NCBI GenBank assembly: GCA_021810985.1
Contig: JAJZQA010000085.1
Span: 1 to 8,949 of the forward strand
From: Deltaproteobacteria bacterium
GTDB taxonomy: Bacteria > Desulfobacterota > Desulfuromonadia > Geobacterales > Geobacteraceae
Length of the DNA: 8,949 nucleotides
Reading direction: 5' to 3'
This document shows positions 1-6,083 of the stretch, in pieces (position 1 is the first letter of the stretch; every line of letters begins with the position of its first letter). A model generated the notes under the pieces. That model made no database searches, was not told where the DNA came from, and worked only from the letters and a program-made list of their open reading frames with translations. The position numbers were made by a program, and so were the translations under genes.

Positions 1-176
1 ACCCGCCCGGAGCGGATGCAGCGGGTGCAAACCTTGATGGTCGAAACGGAGCCGTTTTTCACTGCCTTAACTTTCTGGAGATTCGGATGCCAGGTTCTGG
101 ATGATTTGTTATTTGCATGGCTTACGTTGTTACCGAAGCTGGGGCCTTTTCCACAGATGTCGCATATTCTAGACAT
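1..176 (-). CDS. rpmB: Large ribosomal subunit protein L28 (bL28), 3' end cut by window edge
   Basis: L28 is a small structural protein of the 50S ribosomal subunit. Read on the minus strand from the ATG at 174-176, the frame gives 58 full residues with no stop and runs off the window. The start [20 protein letters not shown] is a characteristic L28 N-terminus. It is followed by a basic stretch and the ending [11 protein letters not shown]. Cysteines at residues 5, 8, 50 and 53 form two CxxC pairs, as in the zinc-binding form of L28. Homologues are about 60-65 residues, so only a few C-terminal residues should be missing. A strong Shine-Dalgarno (AAGGAGG, complement of 187-193) lies 10 bases upstream of the ATG, and a sigma70-like promoter lies further up. 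The gene is divergent from the YdcF-like gene. A plus-strand open frame over the same bases has no recognisable protein features and is a shadow. Confidence 0.93.
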   Translation of the reverse strand, partial: MSRICDICGKGPSFGNNVSHANNKSSRTWHPNLQKVKAVKNGSVSTIKVCTRCIRSGR

Positions 177-211
177 TTTTTACTGTCCTCCTTCGTTGAC
201 TGAAGCATTTT

Positions 212-240
212 TGTATATCAGATCGATGCGGTATTTGCAA
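212..240 (-). promoter_or_regulatory. Candidate sigma70 promoter of rpmB
   Basis: On the minus strand a TTGCAA box (235-240, 4/6 to TTGACA) is followed after exactly 17 bases by TATACA (212-217, 4/6 to TATAAT). Transcription would start near 205, about 30 bases upstream of the rpmB ATG and ahead of its Shine-Dalgarno at 187-193. The spacing is ideal but the boxes are imperfect in an AT-rich stretch, so this is an inference from sequence only. Confidence 0.5.
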
Positions 241-344
241 GTTATTTTTATTTTGATACCAATTTCAGATCAAGGATGAGAGTACGTTGAGCAGCCGAAG
301 ACGAGCCAACGCGAAGAGGGCCTTGATATGGAATTGGAATAACA

Positions 345-363
345 CGGCACCCACAGGGTGCCG
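345..363 (+). repeat. Perfect 8-bp hairpin in the leader of the YdcF-like gene
   Basis: CGGCACCC at 345-352 and GGGTGCCG at 356-363 are perfect inverted repeats separated by ACA. This would make a stable 8-bp, GC-rich hairpin with a 3-base loop in the leader, 22 bases before the ATG at 386. No T-tract follows, so it does not look like an intrinsic terminator. The flanking leader (about 274-385) matches no riboswitch consensus that I can recall. The rest of the gap holds the rpmB control region and an imperfect TTGAT/ATCAA inverted repeat at 253-273. I see no clear plus-strand promoter. Confidence 0.55.
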
Positions 364-385
364 ACCGGTACGGAGACTTACACTG

Positions 386-985
386 ATGTCGTTTCTGAAA
401 GGGCTGTTTGCCTTTATTCTACTGTTTTTTTGCATTGTCGTCATGCTGTTTATCGACTTTACCTATACGACTTTTTCCCTGCGTCAACGTGACGTGAAAA
501 CCGACGCCATTGTTGTGCTGACCGGCGGCAGGGGGCGCGTCGAGGAAGGAATACGTCTCTACCGTGATCACCGGGCCCGCTGGCTGTACCTGGTGGGCGT
601 CGATCCTTCGGTTCGGAAAAGCGATCTTTTTACGGAACGGGCCGGCACCCGGGGCGGGGCGGAGATTGTCCTGGAGAAGTCGTCCAGGAATACCCTGGAG
701 AATGCCCTTTACTCCCGCGATCTGATTGCCCGCCATAAGAGCAGATCTCTTCTGCTGATCACTTCGCGCTATCATATGAAGCGCGCCGTCCTCATTTTCA
801 GATCAACTCTCCCCAAGGATATTGCCGTGTATCCGTATCCCGTCGACAGTAAAAACCTGAAGCAGGCCTGGTGGTCACATGGCGGCAGCTTCCGGCTCCT
901 GTTCAGCGAATTTTATAAATACTGCCTCTTTAAGGCATTTTTCCTGTTTGCTCCCAATGAGTTAAGAACCGTCAGAGGTGGCTGA
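386..985 (+). CDS. Membrane-anchored DUF218 / YdcF-SanA-ElyC family protein
   Basis: This is a 199-residue protein of the DUF218 family (YdcF, SanA, ElyC), whose members are linked to envelope or peptidoglycan-precursor functions; the biochemical activity here is unknown. An N-terminal hydrophobic helix (about residues 5-23) should anchor it in the inner membrane. The DUF218 fold follows with its hallmark segments: DAIVVLTGG at 40-48 (first beta-strand and glycine loop), SRNTLENA at 100-107 and TSRYHMKRA at 126-134. The last 25 residues are again hydrophobic and aromatic. I chose the ATG at 386 because GGAG at 372-375 sits 10 bases upstream and the hydrophobic anchor starts at once. The open frame extends back to a TTG at 287, but the added residues include basic leader-like sequence and the hairpin. 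It is convergent with metG, with 3 bases between stops. It appears to be transcribed alone. Confidence 0.82.
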   Translation: MSFLKGLFAFILLFFCIVVMLFIDFTYTTFSLRQRDVKTDAIVVLTGGRGRVEEGIRLYRDHRARWLYLVGVDPSVRKSDLFTERAGTRGGAEIVLEKSSRNTLENALYSRDLIARHKSRSLLLITSRYHMKRAVLIFRSTLPKDIAVYPYPVDSKNLKQAWWSHGGSFRLLFSEFYKYCLFKAFFLFAPNELRTVRGG

Positions 986-997
986 AAGCTATACCTC
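975..997. terminator. Possible bidirectional terminator hairpin over the convergent stops
   Basis: GAGGT (975-979) pairs with ACCTC (993-997). Inside them, GGCT and AGCT pair around GAA with one G-T pair and a 2-base bulge, giving about 9 pairs in all. The hairpin spans both stop codons of the convergent YdcF-like gene and metG. The plus-strand transcript then has only a short T-run (1003-1006, TTTT) and the minus side has no clear U-tract. It is a weak candidate, suggested mainly by its position between convergent genes. Confidence 0.3.
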
Positions 998-2521
998 ACC
1001 CTTTTCGTCGATCCTTGGGAAGAGCGCCTCTGCTTTGATGATTTTCGTGTCCGCTTGCAGGCCTCCCCAGGCGAGCCCTGATTCACGGATCGGTTCCTGC
1101 CAGCCGAGGTAGCCGAGGCCTTTAACCGCGGTTTCCGGCATGAACGGCGAGAGAAGATGGAATACGATGCGCTGTGATTCCAAGATACAGTACATGACGG
1201 TGGCGAGCCGGCCGTGCAGGGCGGGATCCTTTGCCAGTGACCAGGGTGCGGTCTCGTCGATGTACTTGTTGCCGGCGGAAATGACCTCCCAGATTGCCTG
1301 CAGGGCTTTGCTGAAGGCCAGATCGTCCAGGCAGGCATCAACCTGTCCTGGAAGCGCTTCGGTTTTTGCCCGATAGGCCTGGTCGAGTTCGGACAATTCT
1401 TCGGGGGCCGGCAGGATGCCGCCGAAGTATTTGTTCACCATGGCCGTGGAACGGTTCAGGAGGTTCCCCAGGTCATTGGCCAGGTCCGAGTTGATCCGGT
1501 GGATCATAGCCGAATGGGAGAAGTCACCGTCGAGGCCGAACGGAACCTCACGCATCAGGAAATAGCGCACGGCATCGACTCCGTAGCGATCGATGAGCAT
1601 GTTCGGCTCCACAACGTTCTGCAGGCTCTTGCTCATTTTCTGGCCTTCCACGGTCCACCAGCCATGGGCGAAGACCTTCCGCGGCAGGGGGAGTCCCGCT
1701 GCCATCAGGAACGTCGACCAGTAGACGGCGTGAAAACGGAGGATGTCTTTCCCGATCAGGTGAACATCGGCCGGCCAGAAGCTGGTCATGTTTTCCGATT
1801 CGTTCGGGTATCCCAGTGCCGTGATGTAGTTTGTCAGGGCATCGAACCAAACGTAGATGACGTGGCGGGGATTGCCCGGCACGGGGATGCCCCAGGTGAA
1901 AGATGTTCGCGAGACGGAAATGTCCCGAAGCCCTTCTTTTACGAATGAAATTATTTCATTGCGCCGGCTTTTCGGCTGGATGAATTCAGGGTTGGCTTCA
2001 ATGTGGGCCAGGAGTGCCTCCTGATATTTGCTCATCCGGAAAAAGTAGGATTCTTCTTTGAGTTTTTCCGTGGGACGATTGCAATCAGGGCACTTAAAAT
2101 CTATGAGCTGGGTCTCGGTCCAGAACGTTTCGCACGGGGTGCAGTACCAGTCCTCATACTCGCCGAGATAGATATCGCCCTGGGCCATGACCCGGGAGAA
2201 GAATTCCAGGACGCCTTTTTTGTGTCGCTCCTGGGTGGTGCGAATAAAGTCGCTGTAGGAGATATTCAGTTTGTCCCAGAGTGACTGGAAGCGTTTTACG
2301 ACGCGGTCCGCCAGTTCAAGTGGCGTTTCACCGGCGGCGTTTGCCGCTTTTTCCACCTTCTGGCCATGCTCATCGGTGCCGGTGAGAAGGAAAACGGAAT
2401 AGCCTTTCAGCTGCTTGTGCCGTGCCAGGACGTCTGCCGCCAGGGTGGTATAGGCATGGCCAAGATGGGGAACATCATTTACATAGTAGATGGGGGTCGT
2501 CACATAGTAGTTCTTGCTCAT
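989..2521 (-). CDS. metG: Methionyl-tRNA synthetase (short form)
   Basis: This cytoplasmic class I enzyme charges tRNA-Met with methionine at the cost of ATP. The 510-residue protein shows the HIGH-type signature HLGH at residues 19-22 in the nucleotide-binding fold. A zinc knuckle with two CxxC pairs (C127, C130, C144, C147) lies in the connective domain. The KMSKS loop is at 295-299, followed by the helical anticodon-binding domain from about residue 340. The product ends without the C-terminal tRNA-binding (EMAP/Trbp111-like) extension found in longer MetRS forms. I know this short form from related Deltaproteobacteria. The ATG (complement of 2519-2521) overlaps the stop of the upstream PSP1 gene in an ATGA arrangement, so translation is probably coupled. 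It is the last gene of the tmk-holB-PSP1-metG operon and ends 3 bases from the convergent YdcF-like gene. Confidence 0.97.
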   Translation of the reverse strand: MSKNYYVTTPIYYVNDVPHLGHAYTTLAADVLARHKQLKGYSVFLLTGTDEHGQKVEKAANAAGETPLELADRVVKRFQSLWDKLNISYSDFIRTTQERHKKGVLEFFSRVMAQGDIYLGEYEDWYCTPCETFWTETQLIDFKCPDCNRPTEKLKEESYFFRMSKYQEALLAHIEANPEFIQPKSRRNEIISFVKEGLRDISVSRTSFTWGIPVPGNPRHVIYVWFDALTNYITALGYPNESENMTSFWPADVHLIGKDILRFHAVYWSTFLMAAGLPLPRKVFAHGWWTVEGQKMSKSLQNVVEPNMLIDRYGVDAVRYFLMREVPFGLDGDFSHSAMIHRINSDLANDLGNLLNRSTAMVNKYFGGILPAPEELSELDQAYRAKTEALPGQVDACLDDLAFSKALQAIWEVISAGNKYIDETAPWSLAKDPALHGRLATVMYCILESQRIVFHLLSPFMPETAVKGLGYLGWQEPIRESGLAWGGLQADTKIIKAEALFPRIDEKGEV

Positions 2522-3468
2522 GGTTTCTCCTTTTTCTGTGTTGCACCCCCACCGGATTCTCCACGTCCTTTACGGGACGGGGATGATTCCGGGCGCTGAT
2601 GCCCCCTCTGCTGTTTTTTCGGTTTGGACTCTTCCGGTTCCTTTGCCGGCTTTTTCGGCCGGTCGGAGGTGTGCTCCGGCTTGATCTCGTCTCCGCGCAG
2701 GATCACTTCGTGGTCATCAGCCGTCTTCACGGTCACTGTTCCGTCAAGAATATTGGTCTTGACGATTTCCCCCTCGACGTCGCCGCACTTGACCTTTTTC
2801 CCGCATTTCGGCATGCCCTTTTTCAAGGAGCAGTAGGTTTCGTATTCATAGGCCAGGCAGCAGAGCAGTCTGCCGCACTGTCCCGAGATTTTTGTCGGGT
2901 TCAATGCCAGGTTCTGTTCCTTTGCCATCTTCACCGAAACCGGTTCGAATTCCCGCAGGAACGAACAGCAGCAGAGTTCCCTGCCGCATATCCCGATCCC
3001 GCCTACCATCCCCGCCTCGTCTCGGACCCCGATCTGGCGCATCTCGATCCGAGTATGAAAGGCATGGGCCAGGTCCTTGACCAGTTCGCGGAAGTCGATT
3101 CGTCCGTCGGCGGTGAAGTAGAAAATGGCCTTGCTACCGTCGAACAGGTACTCGACTTTGACCAGTTTCATATCCATGCCCCGTTCCTTGATCCTGTTGA
3201 GACAGAAGGCAAAGGCGTCCTTTTCCTTGGTGCGGTTCCTGGCCGCCGATTCGATATCTTCTGGCAGGGCCTTTCTCACAACGGTCTTTATCCCATCCGG
3301 AAGCTCCGCATCGGGAACGGTGACCGGCCCCTTGATTATTTGTCCGATGGTTTTGCCGCGGTCCGTTTCAACAATAACCATCTCATCTTTCTGTAGAACC
3401 AGTTCACCGGTAAGAAAGTCGTACAACCTCCCGGCCTTTTGGAACTGAACTTTAACGATTGTTGCCAC
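2518..3468 (-). CDS. ricT: PSP1 domain protein, RicT (YaaT)-like, cysteine-rich
   Basis: This is a member of the PSP1/YaaT family. In Bacillus subtilis RicT works with RicA and RicF as an iron-sulfur complex that affects RNase Y and mRNA processing; the role in a Deltaproteobacterium is not settled. With the GTG start at 3466-3468 the protein has 316 residues. The PSP1 domain occupies about residues 1-265. It contains CGRELCCC (C161, C166-168) and CGRLLCC (C198, C203, C204), plus C213, C222 and C228, a plausible Fe-S or metal ligand set. From about residue 268 to the end the chain is rich in K, P, E, G and S and is probably disordered. The GTG has GGAGG 5 bases upstream and gives an N-terminus (MATIVKVQFQKAG) like that of the family. 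An in-frame ATG at 3564, touching the holB stop (TGATG), would add 32 unconserved-looking residues. Its stop overlaps the metG start. I see no ricA or ricF here. Confidence 0.9.
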   Translation of the reverse strand: MATIVKVQFQKAGRLYDFLTGELVLQKDEMVIVETDRGKTIGQIIKGPVTVPDAELPDGIKTVVRKALPEDIESAARNRTKEKDAFAFCLNRIKERGMDMKLVKVEYLFDGSKAIFYFTADGRIDFRELVKDLAHAFHTRIEMRQIGVRDEAGMVGGIGICGRELCCCSFLREFEPVSVKMAKEQNLALNPTKISGQCGRLLCCLAYEYETYCSLKKGMPKCGKKVKCGDVEGEIVKTNILDGTVTVKTADDHEVILRGDEIKPEHTSDRPKKPAKEPEESKPKKQQRGHQRPESSPSRKGRGESGGGATQKKEKP

Positions 3469-3473
3469 AACTG

Positions 3474-3478
3474 CCTCC
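3474..3478 (-). promoter_or_regulatory. Shine-Dalgarno deciding the ricT start
   Basis: GGAGG on the minus strand (complement of CCTCC at 3474-3478) lies 5 bases upstream of the GTG at 3468. It supports that GTG over the in-frame ATG at 3564, which has no good ribosome binding site. It also sits directly next to the palindrome at 3479-3490. Confidence 0.7.
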
Positions 3479-3490
3479 GGGGCAAGCCCC
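3479..3490. repeat. GC palindrome next to the ricT ribosome binding site
   Basis: GGGGC-AA-GCCCC is a 5-bp inverted repeat with a 2-base centre (GGGGC-TT-GCCCC on the minus strand). It lies in the 95-base gap between the holB stop and the ricT GTG and directly abuts the GGAGG. As RNA it would need to open one pair to form a 4-base loop. It could modulate ribosome access, but a short GC palindrome can arise by chance. Confidence 0.35.
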
Positions 3491-3563
3491 TGTTTATTCT
3501 TCGATGGATTTACGCATCCTGCCGCGCAGTGAATGCTGCTCAAGTTGCTTCTTCCGGTCGTCA

Positions 3564-4523
3564 TCAATCGGCCAAACTCATGATGAGTACCTCGATCGCC
3601 AGACGCGGATTCGCGTTTCTCGTCAATGCCTGGCGCGTTCGGGCAATCCGTTCCAGCTTTTCGATCACCCGGTCCAGTGAATTCCGCTCGGCAACACTCC
3701 GGATCAGGGGGGAAAGGTCAGTGTTGACAATCTCGCTTGAGCCACTCTGCGTGAGCAGGATATCACGCCAGAAAACGTTCAGCAGGTCTACGAGATGTAT
3801 GGCACTGTCCTTGTCTTTGGCGGCTTCTTCCGCCGCGGCAAACAAGGGAATGATTTCTTCGGGAGAAAGGGCGGTAATCCGTTCCAGAAGAGATCTTCGC
3901 GTTTGGAGCCAGTCTCCTTCCACAATTTCCTGAGCCCGTTCGATACTGCCGCCGGCAAGGGCGGCGGCAATGCGTGCCGAATCTTCGTCAGCGCCTTTTT
4001 CCCTCAGTTGCGAAGCAATCGTTTCCGTGGACAGTGACGGGAAGCGAAGCTGCTGGCAGCGGGAAAGTATCGTCGGGAGCACTGCATCCACATGGGTTGT
4101 CATGAGGATCAGGATCGCATCGCCGGAAGGTTCCTCGAGAGTTTTCAGAAAGGCGTTCGCCGCGGAAGTGTTCATTTTATCCGCCTGCTCAATGATGCAG
4201 GCCTTTTTCGGCGCTTCAAAGGGGCGGTACGACAACTCTTTCTGCAATTCCCTGATCTGGTCGATCTTGATAAAAGCGCCGTCCGGTTGCACGTGGTGCA
4301 GGTCGGGGTGGCGCAGTCCGGCAACTTTCCGGCATGACGGGCACTCGCCGCAACCATCCGTGCCGTTGCAAAAAACCGCTTCGACAAGAGCGAGGGCGGC
4401 TTCCTTCATGCCGCTGCCGTCGATTCCGTAGAACAGGTATGCGTGGGACAGTTTTCCGGTTGCCAGGGCGCGTCTGAGAAGCGAGACATTTCGCTCGTAG
4501 CCGATTATTCGGGAAAAGGACAT
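3564..4523 (-). CDS. holB: DNA polymerase III delta' subunit (clamp loader)
   Basis: Delta' is the stator subunit of the clamp loader that opens the beta clamp and places it on primed DNA. The 319-residue protein has the AAA+ layout. The region around GIDGSGMK (33-40) is where the P-loop should be, but the lysine position of GxxGxGK is a methionine, so ATP binding is doubtful, as is typical for delta'. Four cysteines (C52, C58, C61, C64) make the zinc module seen in clamp-loader subunits. NAFLKTLEEP (123-132) is the conserved delta'/tau segment and SRC at 154-156 carries the arginine that acts on a neighbouring ATPase subunit. The C-terminal third is helical and less conserved (collar domain). 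The ATG lies 3 bases after the tmk stop, with an AAGG-type ribosome binding site inside the end of tmk, so the two are cotranscribed and probably coupled. Confidence 0.93.
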   Translation of the reverse strand: MSFSRIIGYERNVSLLRRALATGKLSHAYLFYGIDGSGMKEAALALVEAVFCNGTDGCGECPSCRKVAGLRHPDLHHVQPDGAFIKIDQIRELQKELSYRPFEAPKKACIIEQADKMNTSAANAFLKTLEEPSGDAILILMTTHVDAVLPTILSRCQQLRFPSLSTETIASQLREKGADEDSARIAAALAGGSIERAQEIVEGDWLQTRRSLLERITALSPEEIIPLFAAAEEAAKDKDSAIHLVDLLNVFWRDILLTQSGSSEIVNTDLSPLIRSVAERNSLDRVIEKLERIARTRQALTRNANPRLAIEVLIMSLAD

Positions 4524-4526
4524 GCC

Positions 4527-5171
4527 TTATCCTTGGGGAATGCGGGGTACTACCGCGTTGTGTATCGCTTCGGCGGTTTCCTGGATGCCGCGAGTCCCGT
4601 CAATGACGATAAATCTGGCGGGATTTTCCGCGGCAAGTTTCAGGTAGCCTTTACGAACAGCCTGATGGAAACGGAGGGATTCCTGTTCGAAGCGTTCTTC
4701 ACGGGCCCCGCTGGCCGCGTTGATTCTCGCCATGGCTCTTTTGATACCGACTTCTTCCGGGCAGTCCAGAAGGATTGTCAGGTCAGGGGTCAGTCCCCCG
4801 GTGGCAAGCTGTGCCAGATTTTCAATGAGCGCCAGGTCGAGAGACCGGCCGTGTCCCTGGTACGCGGTGGTGGCATCGGTGAAGCGGTCGCAGAGGACGA
4901 TTTTGCCCTCCGCGAGGGCCGGCCTGATCACTTCGGCCACATGCTGGGCACGGGCAGCTGCATAGAGAAGCAGTTCGGCCAGGGGCACCAGCGCGTTGTT
5001 ATCCGCGTCAAGGAGAATCGCCCTGATCTTGTTTGCGATGGGACATCCGCCCGGTTCCCGGGTTGCCACAACCTGGCAGCCTGTTTCCGCCTGCAATGCA
5101 CGGGAGAGGATTTCCGCCTGGGTGGACTTGCCGCAACCTTCGATACCTTCAAAAGTGATAAAATAGGCCAC
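4527..5171 (-). CDS. tmk: Thymidylate (dTMP) kinase
   Basis: This enzyme phosphorylates dTMP to dTDP with ATP in the cytoplasm, an essential step to dTTP. With the GTG at 5169-5171 the protein has 214 residues, normal for the family. Visible motifs are the P-loop EGIEGCGKST (residues 8-17), REPGG (38-42), the DRF motif (95-97) followed by TDATTAYQGHGR, and an arginine-rich LID region around residues 143-163. Two in-frame GTG codons compete. The first (5180) has its GGAG only one base away. The second (5171) has GGAG 8 bases upstream and gives the usual start MAYFITFEG, so I prefer the second. It is the first gene of the minus-strand operon with holB, ricT and metG, and is preceded by a good promoter. 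Confidence 0.95.
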   Translation of the reverse strand: MAYFITFEGIEGCGKSTQAEILSRALQAETGCQVVATREPGGCPIANKIRAILLDADNNALVPLAELLLYAAARAQHVAEVIRPALAEGKIVLCDRFTDATTAYQGHGRSLDLALIENLAQLATGGLTPDLTILLDCPEEVGIKRAMARINAASGAREERFEQESLRFHQAVRKGYLKLAAENPARFIVIDGTRGIQETAEAIHNAVVPRIPQG

Positions 5172-5179
5172 TGGGGACA

Positions 5180-5183
5180 CTCC
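5180..5183 (-). promoter_or_regulatory. Shine-Dalgarno deciding the tmk start
   Basis: GGAG on the minus strand (complement of CTCC at 5180-5183) is 8 bases from the GTG at 5171 but overlaps the spacing needed for the GTG at 5180. It therefore selects the downstream GTG as the start. Confidence 0.65.
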
Positions 5184-5207
5184 AACAAGCTCGTAAAGAA
5201 ATGATGA

Positions 5208-5236
5208 ATTATAGGTGAGAGGGGTGAATTAATCAA
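5208..5236 (-). promoter_or_regulatory. Sigma70 promoter of the tmk-holB-ricT-metG operon
   Basis: On the minus strand TTGATT (5231-5236, 4/6) is followed after 17 bases by a perfect TATAAT (5208-5213). Transcription would start near 5201, giving a leader of about 30 bases before the tmk GTG. It is divergent from the rnc promoter, with about 30 bases between the two -35 boxes. Among the promoters proposed here this has the best -10 box. Confidence 0.72.
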
Positions 5237-5265
5237 GCCAAAAACCTGGGCAACCCCTTATCGTG

Positions 5266-5295
5266 TTGATAAAATGGGGATAGATGGTTTATACT
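5266..5295 (+). promoter_or_regulatory. Sigma70 promoter of the rnc-radical SAM-era-der operon
   Basis: TTGATA (5266-5271, 5/6 to TTGACA) and TATACT (5290-5295, 5/6 to TATAAT) are separated by 18 bases. A transcript starting near 5302 would have a leader of about 60 bases before the rnc ATG. That leader contains only a weak CCGC/GCGG pairing (5321-5324 with 5336-5339). Whether RNase III cuts its own leader, as known in Escherichia coli, cannot be judged from this. Confidence 0.68.
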
Positions 5296-5360
5296 CCATT
5301 TTCCTGAAAAAAGCGTCGCACCGCAAAGTCCGCCAGCGGGAGAGAAAGGGTTGTTTCGGT

Positions 5361-6083
5361 ATGCAAGTGAGCAGGGAAGAGTTGCTGGAAGGCCTTGAAG
5401 AGGCTCTCGATTATCGATTCACCAATCGTGAGGTTCTGCTTGAAGCGCTTACGCACCGGTCTTTTGTCAATGAATTACGTGAAACGGATTCCCGGGATAA
5501 TCAGCGCCTGGAGTTTTTCGGCGACGCCGTGCTGGGTCTGCTTGTCAGTAGAAGGCTGCTGGAGCGCTTTCCGTCCACAGGAGAAGGAGACCTGTCCCGT
5601 CTCAGGGCAGCGCTGGTTGATGAGGCGGCCCTTGCCCAAATCGCGGAAGCAATTCAGCTCGGAAAATATCTCCTGCTCGGCCGCGGAGAGGAAAAGACCG
5701 GTGGCCGAAAAAAGAGATCCATACTTTCAGACGCATTGGAAGCTCTTGTGGCCGCGGTCTATCTTGATGGCGGCATTCCTGCCGCGGAGCGTCTGGTTGA
5801 TCTGCTCTTTGGGCCGTTGCTGGAAACAACCGGAATCGATGCGGTTGACAGAGACTATAAAACGAGATTTCAGGAGCTCTGTCATGCGCGCCACGGCAAG
5901 AGTCCCCATTATGTGCTGGAAGAGGTGTCCGGTCCCGACCACGACCGATCATTTGTCATAACGGTGCGCATCGGTGAAACTTTTCTCGGCAAAGGAGTCG
6001 GCAAGAGCAAGAAGATTGCCGAACAGGCCGCTGCGAAAGAGGCCCTCGGCCGTTTTGAGGAGATGGAAAAATCCGAGATGTAA
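5361..6083 (+). CDS. rnc: Ribonuclease III
   Basis: RNase III cleaves double-stranded RNA and is needed for processing of rRNA precursors. The 240-residue protein has the normal two-domain layout. The catalytic domain carries NQRLEFFGDAV (residues 47-57, with metal ligands E51 and D55) and DALEALVAAVYLDGG (124-138, with D124 and E127). A C-terminal double-stranded RNA-binding domain spans about 165-229 and ends with the KSKKIAEQAAAKEAL helix. I start at the ATG at 5361, because an upstream ATG at 5274 lies inside the promoter spacer and adds unconserved residues. The ribosome binding site is modest (AAAGGG at 5345-5350, 10 bases away). It is the first gene of the rightward operon. Its 3' end overlaps the open frame of the radical SAM gene, and the likely ribosome binding site of that gene lies inside rnc. 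Confidence 0.96.
   Translation: MQVSREELLEGLEEALDYRFTNREVLLEALTHRSFVNELRETDSRDNQRLEFFGDAVLGLLVSRRLLERFPSTGEGDLSRLRAALVDEAALAQIAEAIQLGKYLLLGRGEEKTGGRKKRSILSDALEALVAAVYLDGGIPAAERLVDLLFGPLLETTGIDAVDRDYKTRFQELCHARHGKSPHYVLEEVSGPDHDRSFVITVRIGETFLGKGVGKSKKIAEQAAAKEALGRFEEMEKSEM
6057..6062 (+). promoter_or_regulatory. Possible Shine-Dalgarno of the radical SAM gene, inside rnc
   Basis: GAGGAG at 6057-6062, in the last codons of rnc, is 8 bases upstream of an ATC codon at 6071 in the radical SAM frame. It is the best ribosome binding site for that gene, and no standard start codon sits at a suitable distance. It may also be just the Glu codons of the rnc C-terminus. Confidence 0.35.

Noticed and set aside
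16..279. Plus-strand open frame of 87 codons at the left edge
   Set aside because: It lies antisense over rpmB and its promoter region; the minus strand encodes a clear L28 protein, and the plus-strand product has no recognisable features.
274..385. c-di-GMP (GEMM) riboswitch in the leader of the YdcF-like gene
   Set aside because: These are common in Geobacter relatives, and a GC hairpin is present, but the conserved GEMM core around ACGCAAAGCC is not visible here.
2599..3396. Plus-strand open frame of 265 codons opposite ricT
   Set aside because: It is antisense to the PSP1 domain coding sequence and has no ribosome binding site or recognisable motif.
4443..5204. Plus-strand open frame of 253 codons opposite tmk
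   Set aside because: It is a shadow of tmk that also runs over the tmk start region; no family features.
5274..5360. ATG at 5274 as the rnc start
   Set aside because: It lies between the -35 and -10 boxes of the proposed promoter and adds 29 residues not expected in RNase III; the ATG at 5361 gives a normal length.
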